Shown piece by piece: positions 35,905-44,949 of a stretch of 64,000 nt of DNA (its first letter is position 1; each line of letters starts with the position of its first letter). Under the pieces are notes generated by a model. The model was not told the DNA's origin. It saw only the letters and a list, made by a program, of their open reading frames with translations, and ran no database searches. The DNA lies in NCBI RefSeq assembly GCF_002163875.1, contig NZ_CP019333.1, forward strand, positions 1,432,864 to 1,496,863. The letters are read 5' to 3'. The position numbers were made by a program, and so were the translations under genes. This DNA comes from Gilvibacter sp. SZ-19. Lineage in GTDB: Bacteria; Bacteroidota; Bacteroidia; Flavobacteriales; Flavobacteriaceae.

Positions 35905-36660
35905 TTAGGCCGTTTTTACTTCTTCTTTGATCCAGTCGTATCCTTTTTCTTCTAGCTTCAAGGCCAAATCTTTGTCTCCGGATTTAACGATCTTTCCATC
36001 CATTAGTACGTGTACTTTGTCTGGAACTATGTAATCCAAAAGGCGCTGGTAGTGCGTGATGACTAGAACAGCATTATTTTCACTGCGGAGTTTATTCACC
36101 CCGTTTGCAACAATGCGCAAGGCGTCAATATCCAAACCAGAATCGGTCTCATCCAGAATTGCCAACTTTGGTTCTAGCATAGCCATTTGGAAGATCTCGT
36201 TGCGTTTCTTTTCACCTCCGGAGAAGCCTTCGTTCAAAGAACGCGATAAGAATTTGCGATCTATCTCTAAAAGCGCTGCTTTTTCGCGGATCTTTTTCAA
36301 CATCTCTGCGGCTGGCATTTCTTCCATGCCTTTAGCTTTGCGCGTTTCGTTAATGGCTGTCTTTACGAAGTTGGTTACCGATACTCCCGGGATCTCTACC
36401 GGATATTGGAAAGAAAGGAACACCCCGTGATGAGCGCGCTCTTCCGGATCCATTTCTGAGATATCTTCTCCTTCTAACAGCAAGCTGCCTTCTGTCATTT
36501 CATAGTCCTCGTTCCCTGCGATAACAGAGGCCAAGGTACTTTTTCCAGAACCGTTTGGACCCATAATAGCGTGTACCTCTCCGGCACCGATCTGCAGGTC
36601 AATTCCTTTTAGAATGTCTTTGTCTTCTACACTTGCGTGCAAATTTTCTATCTGTAACAT
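35905..36660 (-). CDS. sufC: SufC ATPase
   Basis: ABC-type ATPase of the SufBCD complex, 251 aa. Walker [10 protein letters not shown], signature [10 protein letters not shown] and Walker [13 protein letters not shown] are intact. I take ATG at 36660 rather than 36681: it gives the family start [12 protein letters not shown], and it is one base after the stop of the lipoprotein gene (TAAGATG), whereas the longer start would overlap that gene. Confidence 0.97.
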   Translation of the reverse strand: MLQIENLHASVEDKDILKGIDLQIGAGEVHAIMGPNGSGKSTLASVIAGNEDYEMTEGSLLLEGEDISEMDPEERAHHGVFLSFQYPVEIPGVSVTNFVKTAINETRKAKGMEEMPAAEMLKKIREKAALLEIDRKFLSRSLNEGFSGGEKKRNEIFQMAMLEPKLAILDETDSGLDIDALRIVANGVNKLRSENNAVLVITHYQRLLDYIVPDKVHVLMDGKIVKSGDKDLALKLEEKGYDWIKEEVKTA

Positions 36661-36661
36661 C

Positions 36662-37024
36662 TTACTGTTTTGTTTCTTCAATTTCTATATCGGGCCCAAC
36701 AGCTGTCGGACTTACTTCTACAATTTTCTTAATGGTCAGAATAGAATCCCAACCTTCTGCATTGGCAGGTTTTGCCTTAACAACGGCTTCCAAGGTAACA
36801 GGAACCATATCGTAAGGGGTCTTTTGCCAATTTGCTGCTTTGGTAGCTAACTCTTGCGTCATGGCATCGTTAGTTACGGTGTACATCACCTCATTAACTT
36901 CCAAAACGGCATTGTCTTCGAACAGCAAAAAGTTGCCTTTATAGGTTTTAGTTGCCGTCGATTGCTCTTCTGCACAACTGGCCAGAAGGGCTAAAACAAA
37001 AAATAGACTAACTAGTTTTCTCAT
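36662..37024 (-). CDS. Lipoprotein of unknown function between sufB and sufC
   Basis: 120 aa with a clear lipobox LASC (Cys17) and a small soluble domain ([47 protein letters not shown]) that may be an OB-like barrel. I do not recognise a named family. It is tightly embedded: two bases after sufB and one base before sufC. Its product faces the periplasm, unlike the cytosolic SUF machinery, so either it has a stress-related envelope role or the location is a historical insertion. Confidence 0.85.
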   Translation of the reverse strand: MRKLVSLFFVLALLASCAEEQSTATKTYKGNFLLFEDNAVLEVNEVMYTVTNDAMTQELATKAANWQKTPYDMVPVTLEAVVKAKPANAEGWDSILTIKKIVEVSPTAVGPDIEIEETKQ

Positions 37025-37026
37025 CT

Positions 37027-38475
37027 TTATCCTACTGAGCCTTCTAGGCTGATTTCTAATAGTTTCTGAGCTTCCACAGCGAATTCCATAGGAAGTTTGT
37101 TCAGTACTTCCTTGCTAAATCCGTTCACGATCAAGGCAATGGCCTTTTCTGTATCGATACCACGTTGGTTACAGTAGAAGATCTGGTCTTCCCCGATCTT
37201 ACTGGTCGTCGCCTCGTGTTCTATGGTTGCAGATTTGTTCTTGGCCTCTATATATGGGAAAGTATGCGCCCCACACTCGTTCCCCATCAATAGCGAGTCA
37301 CATTGCGAGAAGTTACGCGCATTCTCCGCTCTGGAATTGATCTGTACCAATCCGCGGTACGAGTTCTGCGACTTTCCGGCAGAGATCCCTTTAGAGATAA
37401 TGGTACTCTTGGTGTTTTTTCCAAGGTGGATCATCTTAGTACCGGTATCGGCCTGCTGGTAATTATTGGTCACCGCGATCGAATAGAATTCTCCGATAGA
37501 GTTATTCCCTTTAAGGACACAACTAGGATATTTCCAGGTTACTGCGGATCCGGTCTCCACCTGTGTCCAGCTTATTTTGGCATTGTTCTCACAGATTCCG
37601 CGCTTTGTAACAAAGTTGAAAACTCCACCTTTCCCATCTTTGCCTCCAGGATACCAGTTCTGTACCGTACTGTATTTGATCTCGGCATCGTCTAGGGCAA
37701 TGAGTTCTACTACAGCAGCGTGCAATTGATTCTCATCGCGCATCGGAGCGGTACATCCTTCAAGGTAACTCACATAAGAACCTTCATCTGCGATCACCAA
37801 AGTTCTTTCGAACTGTCCGGTTCCAGCTTGGTTGATTCTAAAATAGGTGGAAAGCTCCATCGGACAACGAACGCCTTTAGGAATGTAACAGAATGATCCA
37901 TCACTAAAAACTGCAGAGTTCAAGGCTGCGTAAAAGTTATCGCGTTGCGGAACTACAGAACCGATATATTTCTTTACCAATTCTGGATGTTCTTTAATTG
38001 CTTCGGATATGGAACAGAAAATGATTCCCTTTTCGGCCAAGGTCTCTTTAAACGTCGTCGCTACAGAAACCGAGTCCATTACGATGTCTACCGCAACACC
38101 GGCCAGTTTCTTTTGCTCTTCTAAAGAGATCCCCAATTTGTTGAAAGTCTCCAACAATTCTGGGTCTACCTCGTCCAAACTCTCATACTTGGCTTTCTTT
38201 GCAGGAGCCGAATAATAAGAAATAGCTTGGAAATCTGGTTTTTCGTAGTTCACGTTAGCCCACTCAGGCTCTTCCATTTCTTGCCAATATCGGAAAGCCT
38301 CCAGACGCCATTCGGTCATCCATTCGGGCTCTTCCTTCTTTTTAGAAATGGCGCGAACAATATCTTCGTTCAATCCCACAGGAAAGGTATCGGACTCAAT
38401 ATCTGTGTAGAATCCGTACTCGTACTCTTTGGTCTCGAGTTCCTTTTTTAAATCGTCTTCGGTAAACTTATTCAT
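37027..38475 (-). CDS. sufB: SufB scaffold protein
   Basis: 482 aa, the main Fe-S assembly scaffold. Conserved blocks: [19 protein letters not shown] (N-terminus), [41 protein letters not shown] and [17 protein letters not shown]. Second gene of the operon, 21 bases after sufA. Confidence 0.98.
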   Translation of the reverse strand: MNKFTEDDLKKELETKEYEYGFYTDIESDTFPVGLNEDIVRAISKKKEEPEWMTEWRLEAFRYWQEMEEPEWANVNYEKPDFQAISYYSAPAKKAKYESLDEVDPELLETFNKLGISLEEQKKLAGVAVDIVMDSVSVATTFKETLAEKGIIFCSISEAIKEHPELVKKYIGSVVPQRDNFYAALNSAVFSDGSFCYIPKGVRCPMELSTYFRINQAGTGQFERTLVIADEGSYVSYLEGCTAPMRDENQLHAAVVELIALDDAEIKYSTVQNWYPGGKDGKGGVFNFVTKRGICENNAKISWTQVETGSAVTWKYPSCVLKGNNSIGEFYSIAVTNNYQQADTGTKMIHLGKNTKSTIISKGISAGKSQNSYRGLVQINSRAENARNFSQCDSLLMGNECGAHTFPYIEAKNKSATIEHEATTSKIGEDQIFYCNQRGIDTEKAIALIVNGFSKEVLNKLPMEFAVEAQKLLEISLEGSVG

Positions 38476-38496
38476 GGATTGATTATATCTTAAAAA

Positions 38497-38826
38497 TTAA
38501 AGCGAAAAGCTTTCTCCGCAGCCACAAGTTCTGTTGGCGTTGGGGTTATTGAACACAAAGCCTTTGCCGTTTAGTCCGCCACTGTATTCCAGGGTTGTCC
38601 CTACCAGATACAGAAAGCTGCGCTTGTCCACTAAGATGCGAACTGCGTTATCTTCGAACACTTTGTCCTCATCGGCTTTGGTATTGTCGAATTTGAGTTC
38701 GTATGACAAGCCGGAACAGCCGCCACTTTTAACACCTACGCGAACGTAGTCAGTGTCGGTATTGAAGCCCTCTTCTTGCATGAGCTGGGCTATCTTGGTT
38801 TTTGCTATATCACTTACTTTGATCAT
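38497..38826 (-). CDS. sufA: A-type Fe-S carrier SufA/IscA
   Basis: 109 aa HesB/IscA protein with the three cluster ligands Cys37, Cys101 and Cys103 (GGCSGLSYEL and the C-terminal CGCGESFSL). Carries clusters from SufBCD to targets. First gene of the operon; a -7 box lies 30 bases upstream. Confidence 0.96.
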   Translation of the reverse strand: MIKVSDIAKTKIAQLMQEEGFNTDTDYVRVGVKSGGCSGLSYELKFDNTKADEDKVFEDNAVRILVDKRSFLYLVGTTLEYSGGLNGKGFVFNNPNANRTCGCGESFSL

Positions 38827-38855
38827 TCTTTTGTAGACTGATTCTAAATTGTATG

Positions 38856-38863
38856 CAAATATA
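38856..38863 (-). promoter_or_regulatory. -7 box of the SUF operon
   Basis: Minus-strand TATATTTG, exact match, 30 bases before the sufA ATG. The -33 region holds TTA, not TTG, at about 19 bases. No obvious IscR/SufR-type palindrome is seen in the 115-base gap. Confidence 0.65.
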
Positions 38864-38941
38864 CGGCAAAAGGCCCGGACATTAACGTTTTAACATATTA
38901 TTAAAACGCATGGAATAATAAGGCTTTTCAATGCTTCTTTA

Positions 38942-40021
38942 CTAGAATTCAGCGAAGCGTTCGTCGAAGATAAAATTGTCGTCGGTAAGGGTTTTTAGAA
39001 AGGCGATGATCTGCGCTTTTTCTAAAGCGGTTAGTGGGATTCCTAAACTGCCGTCCTCATTTCTCAATAAAGGGTCCAAAGTAGGGCTGTCTGTAATGCC
39101 ATTTGCATAGTGATCTAAAACAGCCTCAAGGTCGGGCAGTCGGCCGTCATGCATATAAGGGAAAGTCGCCTCTATGTTGCGCAAGCTCGGTACTTTGAAC
39201 TTTAAGCTATCACTTGGCTGCCCGGTCACTCTAAAACGTCCAAGATCGTTGAATTCAGGGTCAATACTTAGGCCATTATTGCGGTAAGTCTGATCTGTTT
39301 GGAGCATTCCAGCATGGCAGCTGGAACATTTGGCTTCAAAAAGGCCTAGACCAGCTGTTTCTTCTGCGGTCAGGGTAGTGCCGTCGTTACGCAAATAACG
39401 GTCGTATTTGCTGTCTGCGGAGACCATCATCAGCATAAATTGAGACAAGGCCTTAAGAATATTATCAGGGTCTATCTGTCCGTTGTCAAAGGCTGCGGCG
39501 AACATATCCACATACTCTGGGTCTTGGCTCAGAGTAGCGACAATATTGCTAAAGGTATTGTTCATTTCTACCTCGGTAGTGATCGGTATAATAGGCTGAG
39601 CGTCCAAATGATCTGCGGCGCCATCCCAGGTGAAATCTTCCATAAAAGCCAAGTTGTGCAAGGGCTGCGCATTGCGTTTTCCAATGGCACCATCTACACC
39701 GTGACTGGTAATGTGCGTATGGTGCGTAAATGCAAAGGCCTGGATGTGACAAAATCCGCAGGAAACCACCCCATCCGAAGCTAAACGTCCGTCATAGAAC
39801 AGCTTCTTACCCAGTACAAAACCGTTTTGAGTAGGTGGGTTTTGACTTAGATCATAAGTTAGGTCTGGGAAATAATCTGGAATTTCAAGTGTCAACGCTA
39901 TATCTGTCGCCACAGTATCTTCTAGTGGATCTTCTGAAACTGGAACAGCCTCATAAGGCTCATTATCTCCGCAAGAGAAGATCATCAAACTAAAGAGTAC
40001 TATGTAGCAAGATCTAATCAC
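38942..40021 (-). CDS. Di-heme peroxidase, MbnH/MauG-like lipoprotein
   Basis: 359 aa with lipobox IFSC (Cys17). Two c-type heme sites: CGFCH (88-92) and CSSCH (232-236), with RNAQPLHNLAFMEDFTWDG and the distal-ligand segment FPYMHDGR (288-295). This is the cytochrome c peroxidase/MauG family. The gene is three bases after an MbnP-like gene; in characterised MbnH/MbnP pairs the di-heme enzyme oxidises a Trp of MbnP to kynurenine and creates a copper site. The MbnH-type function is inferred from that pairing; a plain cytochrome c peroxidase is the alternative. Confidence 0.9.
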   Translation of the reverse strand: MIRSCYIVLFSLMIFSCGDNEPYEAVPVSEDPLEDTVATDIALTLEIPDYFPDLTYDLSQNPPTQNGFVLGKKLFYDGRLASDGVVSCGFCHIQAFAFTHHTHITSHGVDGAIGKRNAQPLHNLAFMEDFTWDGAADHLDAQPIIPITTEVEMNNTFSNIVATLSQDPEYVDMFAAAFDNGQIDPDNILKALSQFMLMMVSADSKYDRYLRNDGTTLTAEETAGLGLFEAKCSSCHAGMLQTDQTYRNNGLSIDPEFNDLGRFRVTGQPSDSLKFKVPSLRNIEATFPYMHDGRLPDLEAVLDHYANGITDSPTLDPLLRNEDGSLGIPLTALEKAQIIAFLKTLTDDNFIFDERFAEF

Positions 40022-40023
40022 AA

Positions 40024-40770
40024 TTATTCTACAGAAAAGGCGGTTGCAATATTGCTGGCTATGATAGGTGCGTAGACAGGATCCACTTGAATATCGTCTT
40101 TCTCTTGAAGTGAAAAGGACTGCAGTCCGGCATCAAAAATACGAGCCACATCAAAGATGAGGTTAATATTTAGTGTGTTGTCGTTCACCGTGATATCTTC
40201 GGAAAGGTCTAGTTCTATGGTCTTGTAATTGTCTAAAGTTGTTCCGTGAGATCCAACGTGTATCAAAAATGGTGCATTCTTGGTGGTTCCAGCGTCATAA
40301 TCACCCTCGAATTTGATGAATTTATAACCTGCGGACCAAGCCCAGAGCATGTCTGTTTCTTCTGCTGTTGGGATAAAGTTGTTTATTCCATTAAGGGGAT
40401 AGTTGGACTGATCCACGCCAAATCCGAATCGAATCTTAGTGTATTTTCTACCGTCCACATTGGCAAGGGTTACGTTCTTGCTAGCATTATCTGCCTGATT
40501 GATCACAAAATAACTCTCGTTTTGCGGCACGGTGTACTCTTGTCCATTGGCACCGATTAAAACAATATTGCTGATGATATACTTTAACTCACTCACGCGA
40601 TATACTTCTGAGGAGGCATTGACGTAATTTTGAGAATCTAAGATCAGATCGCTGCCTGCAACTTGATTCTTAAAGATAAGGTTGACCTCTCCGGGAAGCG
40701 CCTCAGTGTCGTCAGACTTACAGCTCCACAACAAGCCAATGGTCAAAGTGAGCAGGAATAACTTTTTCAT
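40024..40770 (-). CDS. MbnP-like copper-binding lipoprotein
   Basis: 248 aa, lipobox WSC (Cys17). Family pattern: GEVNLIFKNQVAG, YRVSELKYIISNIVLI, KYTKIRFGFGVD, the Trp-rich DMLWAWSAGYKFIKFEG (Trp143, Trp145) and PFLIHVGSHGTTL (His171, His175). One of the Trp residues is the candidate for oxidation to kynurenine by the adjacent MbnH-like enzyme; the two His are candidate copper ligands. Both proteins are lipoproteins, so they can meet on the same membrane face. Confidence 0.9.
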   Translation of the reverse strand: MKKLFLLTLTIGLLWSCKSDDTEALPGEVNLIFKNQVAGSDLILDSQNYVNASSEVYRVSELKYIISNIVLIGANGQEYTVPQNESYFVINQADNASKNVTLANVDGRKYTKIRFGFGVDQSNYPLNGINNFIPTAEETDMLWAWSAGYKFIKFEGDYDAGTTKNAPFLIHVGSHGTTLDNYKTIELDLSEDITVNDNTLNINLIFDVARIFDAGLQSFSLQEKDDIQVDPVYAPIIASNIATAFSVE

Positions 40771-42168
40771 TTACTTATACTTTACGATCAAGGCGTCTTT
40801 CCCGCCTTTGTTTAAACTGATGTCGCCATCTGAACTATCAGTGTCACCTACCGCAACAAAACTGCGTGCATCTGCTGGGCTGCAGTCGTTGAACAATTCA
40901 ACTCCGGAGCCACCAATACTATCTTGCCATAGCAGATCTCCGTTAATGGTGGTCATGATAACCCAGGCATCGTTCTGACCTTGGTTGGTTCCAACTTGCC
41001 CGTCACTGCTACGACTGGTTCCTACCATTAGGAGTTCTCCGTCTAGCATTTGGTTTACCGACCTCGCCGATTCAAACAAACTGCCTCCGTAGCTTTCTTC
41101 CCAAAGAAAATTACCACTATCGTCAAAGGCTACAGCCCATAGGTCTGCGTTGCCTTTTGGTGCAGAAACATCGCCATCAGTAGAACGACTGTCTCCTACC
41201 ATAACGTAGTTGCCCGCTGCGGATTGTACCAATCCGTAGGCAATATCGATCTCCGAACCTCCAAAGGATTTCTCCCAAAGCAGGTCGCCACTATCACTAA
41301 TTCGGACAGCCCAAAAGTCATAACTGCCCTTGGGGTTGGAAACGTCAAAATCATCACTCTCTGAAGCGCCCGTCATTAAAAACCCTCCGTCTTGGGTTTG
41401 TAATACCTGATAGCTTCTATCATTATTGGTTCCACCAAAAAAGCGTCTCCAAATAAGATCTCCATTGGAATCCAGACGCATGCCCCAAAATTCGCCCACG
41501 CCGTGTTTAGGGGTAACAGCAACTCCACTAGCAAAACCGTCGTTTCCGGCTCCGCCACTAGCGGTGATGTCTAAAAATCCGCTTACAAAATATCCTCCGT
41601 CTGCAGTCTGAATCACCGAACTTGCCTGATCACTACCTGCAAAACCATAACTCTGCTGCCATTGCAAGTCTCCGGAAGACGAGAGTTTTACTATCCAATA
41701 GTCTTGAAATCCGGCATTTGCCGTTGCATCTCCATCGCTAGATCGGCTAAAACCAACTAAGGCAAAGCCACCATCTTGGGTGTTAATGATGTCTGCGCCA
41801 CGGTCGTCTGCGGAGCCTCCATAAGTGCGGCTCCATAAAATGTTTCCTGTAGGGTCCAAACGGAGTACCCAATAGTCGCTATCCGTGGCTGTTTTGTCAG
41901 TAATGTCGCCATCGGTGCTTTGCGTATAGCCCAATACAGCGAAACCCCCATCTGCAGTGCGCACTACAGCATTGGCCACATCATCTCCAGAGCCTCCATA
42001 AGTGAAAAGCCAGTCTACAACTCCTTCAAAATCTGCAGTTTGACCTGTATCGTCTGTAGTGTCATCGGTTTGGCTACCGTCATCGGTATTGTCTGCCGGC
42101 AAGTCAGATTCAGAACAAGCTGATAGACTTAGAAGCAATAATAATATGTACCAAAAGCGACTTGGCAT
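40771..42168 (-). CDS. Beta-propeller-like repeat lipoprotein
   Basis: 465 aa, lipobox LSAC (Cys18), then an Asp/Thr-rich linker (about 20-45), then about seven repeats of roughly 55 residues with the pattern YGGSxDD-xxxVxxTxDGGFxxxGxSxSxDGD-xxKGxxDxWVxRLDxxGxLxW. Such repeats fold as a propeller or solenoid with Ca-binding DGD loops. No catalytic site is visible. It abuts MbnP directly and shares a TAATG junction with the upstream choice-of-anchor-B gene. Confidence 0.85.
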   Translation of the reverse strand: MPSRFWYILLLLLSLSACSESDLPADNTDDGSQTDDTTDDTGQTADFEGVVDWLFTYGGSGDDVANAVVRTADGGFAVLGYTQSTDGDITDKTATDSDYWVLRLDPTGNILWSRTYGGSADDRGADIINTQDGGFALVGFSRSSDGDATANAGFQDYWIVKLSSSGDLQWQQSYGFAGSDQASSVIQTADGGYFVSGFLDITASGGAGNDGFASGVAVTPKHGVGEFWGMRLDSNGDLIWRRFFGGTNNDRSYQVLQTQDGGFLMTGASESDDFDVSNPKGSYDFWAVRISDSGDLLWEKSFGGSEIDIAYGLVQSAAGNYVMVGDSRSTDGDVSAPKGNADLWAVAFDDSGNFLWEESYGGSLFESARSVNQMLDGELLMVGTSRSSDGQVGTNQGQNDAWVIMTTINGDLLWQDSIGGSGVELFNDCSPADARSFVAVGDTDSSDGDISLNKGGKDALIVKYK

Positions 42169-43586
42169 TAGCGTTTAATGAGTTTTTGTGTGACGGTATT
42201 ATTGATCTGCAAGCTGTAAAAACCAGCAGCAAGTTGGCTAACATCTAGGTTAATTGTCGTTGCATTCGCATTCGAATCCAGCTTCTTTACCAACTGACCT
42301 GCCAGGTTGTATATCTTAATGGACGAGATAGGGGCTGTAAATTGAATATTGAGTTGATCTTCCATTGGATTCGGATAGGCGATCGCTTCTAATATTTCTG
42401 CTTCCGCAGTACTTAAAACACTGTTGTCTCTCACCAAAAAGAAACCGTTATCTTGATCTGAAACTACGATGTTCCCACTTTCAAAAAAGGGATAAACGTT
42501 CCAAGAGCCAGCACCAGTTCCTGCGTTGTCACTGCTTGGCCAAGTGTCAAAATAATGAGATTCCACAACAGTTCCCGAGTCAATTCCGGAGATATCTAAC
42601 ACGCGCAAACCTGCGCGATAACTGGCCAAATAGAACTGATCTCCTACCACATAGCCGTTGTGGTCGGTGGCGGAGTTTTGACTAAAATAGTTGAAGGCGA
42701 ATTCCGGGTTGTCCAGATCTGAAACATCGAATATTATGGTTTTGGTCTCGAATCCGAAGATGATCTCGTCAACCTCATCGGCCAAAAGAAAATAGCGTTG
42801 ATCTTCTGTAAGCCAGCCTTGGTGGGTATATCCAGTGTCGCTGTAATCTACCATAGACAACATACTTGGATTGTCTTTGTCTGTCACATCTACTATGACC
42901 ACCACGTCCTCATTGCTACCAAAAAAGAGCTCTTTTCCTATATGTTCCGTGTCCGGCCCGGTGTAAGTCACAATTTGGGCGTCGTGACTATAGCCGCTAT
43001 CTGCAAATCCACCTGCAAATTGAGGACTCAATGGTGTTTGAATGTTCACCATATGTATTCCACCGCCAAAAGTGTCGGTTCCAATGGCGTAAGCAAATCC
43101 GGTATCTTCGTTTATAGCGATATTATGGGCGCTTCCAAATCCGCTATAATGAGCGTCCTGGTCAAATGTCACTGGCGGGCTACTAACGGTTCTCAGACGA
43201 GTTAGGTCAAAGACCTGCATGCCGTGATCGTCGGCCTCGCTGACAATAAAAGCGAAGTTTTGGTATACCTTAATATCGCGCCAAATGCTGGATTCGGTAA
43301 AAGTGGGAAGCTTACCTAAATAAACCACATCCAAAGGGTCTGAAATATCTACAAAAGCGGTTCCATTGCTAAGTCCAATCAAAGCGTATTCCTTGCCAGT
43401 TTCGGTATCTGTCCAACCCCAGTTGTCATTGGCTAAAAAAGCGTCAAATGTTTCAAGGGGAATACGGTCCATTAGGTCCAGACCTTGACAAGGGAAGCCG
43501 TCGGCGGTACCCGATTCACAAGGAATCTGAGCCACAAGTAAATTAGAGCTTATAAAAAGCAGCGCGAGTAATATCTTTTTCATCAA
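42168..43586 (-). CDS. Choice-of-anchor-B protein with type IX secretion sorting domain
   Basis: 472 aa: signal peptide to LVAQ, choice-of-anchor-B (LVIVD-like) propeller with NWGWTDTETGKEYALIG, GMQVFDLTRLR and YTHQGWLTEDQRYFLLADE, then a C-terminal sorting domain (about 395-472, AYPNPMEDQLNIQF ... QKLIKR). It should be exported through the outer membrane by the type IX system and anchored or released. 56% or so of the blocks are shared by eye with the next gene. Function unknown. Confidence 0.9.
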   Translation of the reverse strand: MMKKILLALLFISSNLLVAQIPCESGTADGFPCQGLDLMDRIPLETFDAFLANDNWGWTDTETGKEYALIGLSNGTAFVDISDPLDVVYLGKLPTFTESSIWRDIKVYQNFAFIVSEADDHGMQVFDLTRLRTVSSPPVTFDQDAHYSGFGSAHNIAINEDTGFAYAIGTDTFGGGIHMVNIQTPLSPQFAGGFADSGYSHDAQIVTYTGPDTEHIGKELFFGSNEDVVVIVDVTDKDNPSMLSMVDYSDTGYTHQGWLTEDQRYFLLADEVDEIIFGFETKTIIFDVSDLDNPEFAFNYFSQNSATDHNGYVVGDQFYLASYRAGLRVLDISGIDSGTVVESHYFDTWPSSDNAGTGAGSWNVYPFFESGNIVVSDQDNGFFLVRDNSVLSTAEAEILEAIAYPNPMEDQLNIQFTAPISSIKIYNLAGQLVKKLDSNANATTINLDVSQLAAGFYSLQINNTVTQKLIKR

Positions 43587-43632
43587 ATAGCAATTAGTAT
43601 GCTAAGTTAAAACAATTTAGTCGGGTCTTACC

Positions 43633-44904
43633 CTACTGTCTTGCAACAATAAAGAGGCCTCCAGTGATATCGCTTACAATGACATTTCCAGATGGCAAAT
43701 AAGGATATACACTCCAGACGCCGTTAAAAGAGGTGTCGTCATTGTCTGGGTAGGTGTCAAAAAAAGCTACTTCTGTAAGATTTGTCGCAGCTATATCGCT
43801 GATGTCAATAAGGCGCATTCCCGCAGTATAGTTGGCCAAATAGAAATCGTTGTTCTGCACATAACCGTTGTGGTCTATGGCAAAGGTCGGGCCCAAATAT
43901 GTAGTGTGTACCACGGGAGCATCCAGATCGGAAAAGTCAAAAACTATGGTTCTGCTGCGATTGCCTATTTGGATCTCATCCAGCTCATCTCCCAATAAAA
44001 AGTAGCGTTGATCTTCTGTAAACCAACCTTGATGCGTGTAGCCAACATTAGAATATTCGCTACTGGCCAGAGCAATAGGATTGGCTTTGTCCGTAATATC
44101 TACGATAACGATCTGATCCTCGTTACTTCCTATGAATATCTCTTTGCCTAGGTGTTCGGTGTCTGGACCATTGTAAGTTACCACCTGAGCATCGTGTGTA
44201 TAATTACCATCCGCGTAGCCACCTTCTACCACAGGGTTGATCGGATCTTGTATGTTGACAAATAAAGGCCCACCTTCAAAACTACTGGCGCCTACTATAT
44301 AAGCGTAACCTGAATCTTCATTGATCACAATATTGTGAGCACTGCCAAACTCGCCCAACACAGCATCCGCAGTAAACGTCTCTGGAGCAGTTGTTACATC
44401 GCGAAGTCGAGTCAGATCAAAGACCTGCATGCCATGGCCTTCTGCTTCTGCAACAATAAAAGCGTGATTGTTATAGGTTTTGATGTCTCTCCAATTACTG
44501 GATGAGGTTGCAGAGGGCAACTTACCCAGATATACAGGATTCGATGGACTAGTAATATCTACAAATGCAGTTCCGTTGTTAAGGCCCATAAGGGCGTATT
44601 CGCGGCCTGTTGTAGGGTCTACCCAGCCCCAAGAATCGTTGCCGCGAAGGGCGGTGAAGATCTCTAGTGGAATCTGGCTCATCAGGTCTATGCCGTTACA
44701 CGGATAAGAGCCGGCTTGGCCGCCATCGCAGGCCAAAAATCCTATAATGCTAGGGCCGTCATCAACAGGGTCGTCATTAGTGTCATTTTCTGTAGTAACT
44801 GGGTCCGGAAGGCCTCCATCGTCAGAAGCGCAACTGTACATCAGGCAGCAGAGAACCATTGCCATAAAGCCCCCAAATACTAGTTTAGTCTTTAAAGTTA
44901 CCAT
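43633..44904 (-). CDS. Choice-of-anchor-B lipoprotein
   Basis: 423 aa paralogue of the neighbouring gene, but with a lipobox-like MYSC (Cys25), an acidic linker (about 29-52) and no sorting domain; it ends at LFIVARQ. Same blocks: SWGWVDPTTGREYALMG, GMQVFDLTRLR, YTHQGWFTEDQRYFLLGDE and IDHNGYVQ. Thus one copy is tethered by lipid and the other is sent out by type IX secretion. First gene of the operon ending with MbnP and MbnH. A near-consensus -7 box (TATCTTTA, minus strand, 44918-44925) lies 13 bases upstream. Confidence 0.9.
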   Translation of the reverse strand: MVTLKTKLVFGGFMAMVLCCLMYSCASDDGGLPDPVTTENDTNDDPVDDGPSIIGFLACDGGQAGSYPCNGIDLMSQIPLEIFTALRGNDSWGWVDPTTGREYALMGLNNGTAFVDITSPSNPVYLGKLPSATSSSNWRDIKTYNNHAFIVAEAEGHGMQVFDLTRLRDVTTAPETFTADAVLGEFGSAHNIVINEDSGYAYIVGASSFEGGPLFVNIQDPINPVVEGGYADGNYTHDAQVVTYNGPDTEHLGKEIFIGSNEDQIVIVDITDKANPIALASSEYSNVGYTHQGWFTEDQRYFLLGDELDEIQIGNRSRTIVFDFSDLDAPVVHTTYLGPTFAIDHNGYVQNNDFYLANYTAGMRLIDISDIAATNLTEVAFFDTYPDNDDTSFNGVWSVYPYLPSGNVIVSDITGGLFIVARQ

Positions 44905-44911
44905 ACCTTTG
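44904..44911 (+). promoter_or_regulatory. -7 box of thiL
   Basis: TACCTTTG, exact consensus, 38 bases before the thiL ATG. It overlaps the first base of the divergent lipoprotein gene, so the two promoters are interlocked. Confidence 0.6.
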
Positions 44912-44949
44912 CAAATTAAAGATAATCAACATACTTAAGGGTATTTGGC

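Noticed and set aside
40771-42168. CRISPR-like or tandem DNA repeat array
   Set aside because: The periodicity is of protein repeats (about 55 residues) with diverged codons, not identical DNA units with spacers.
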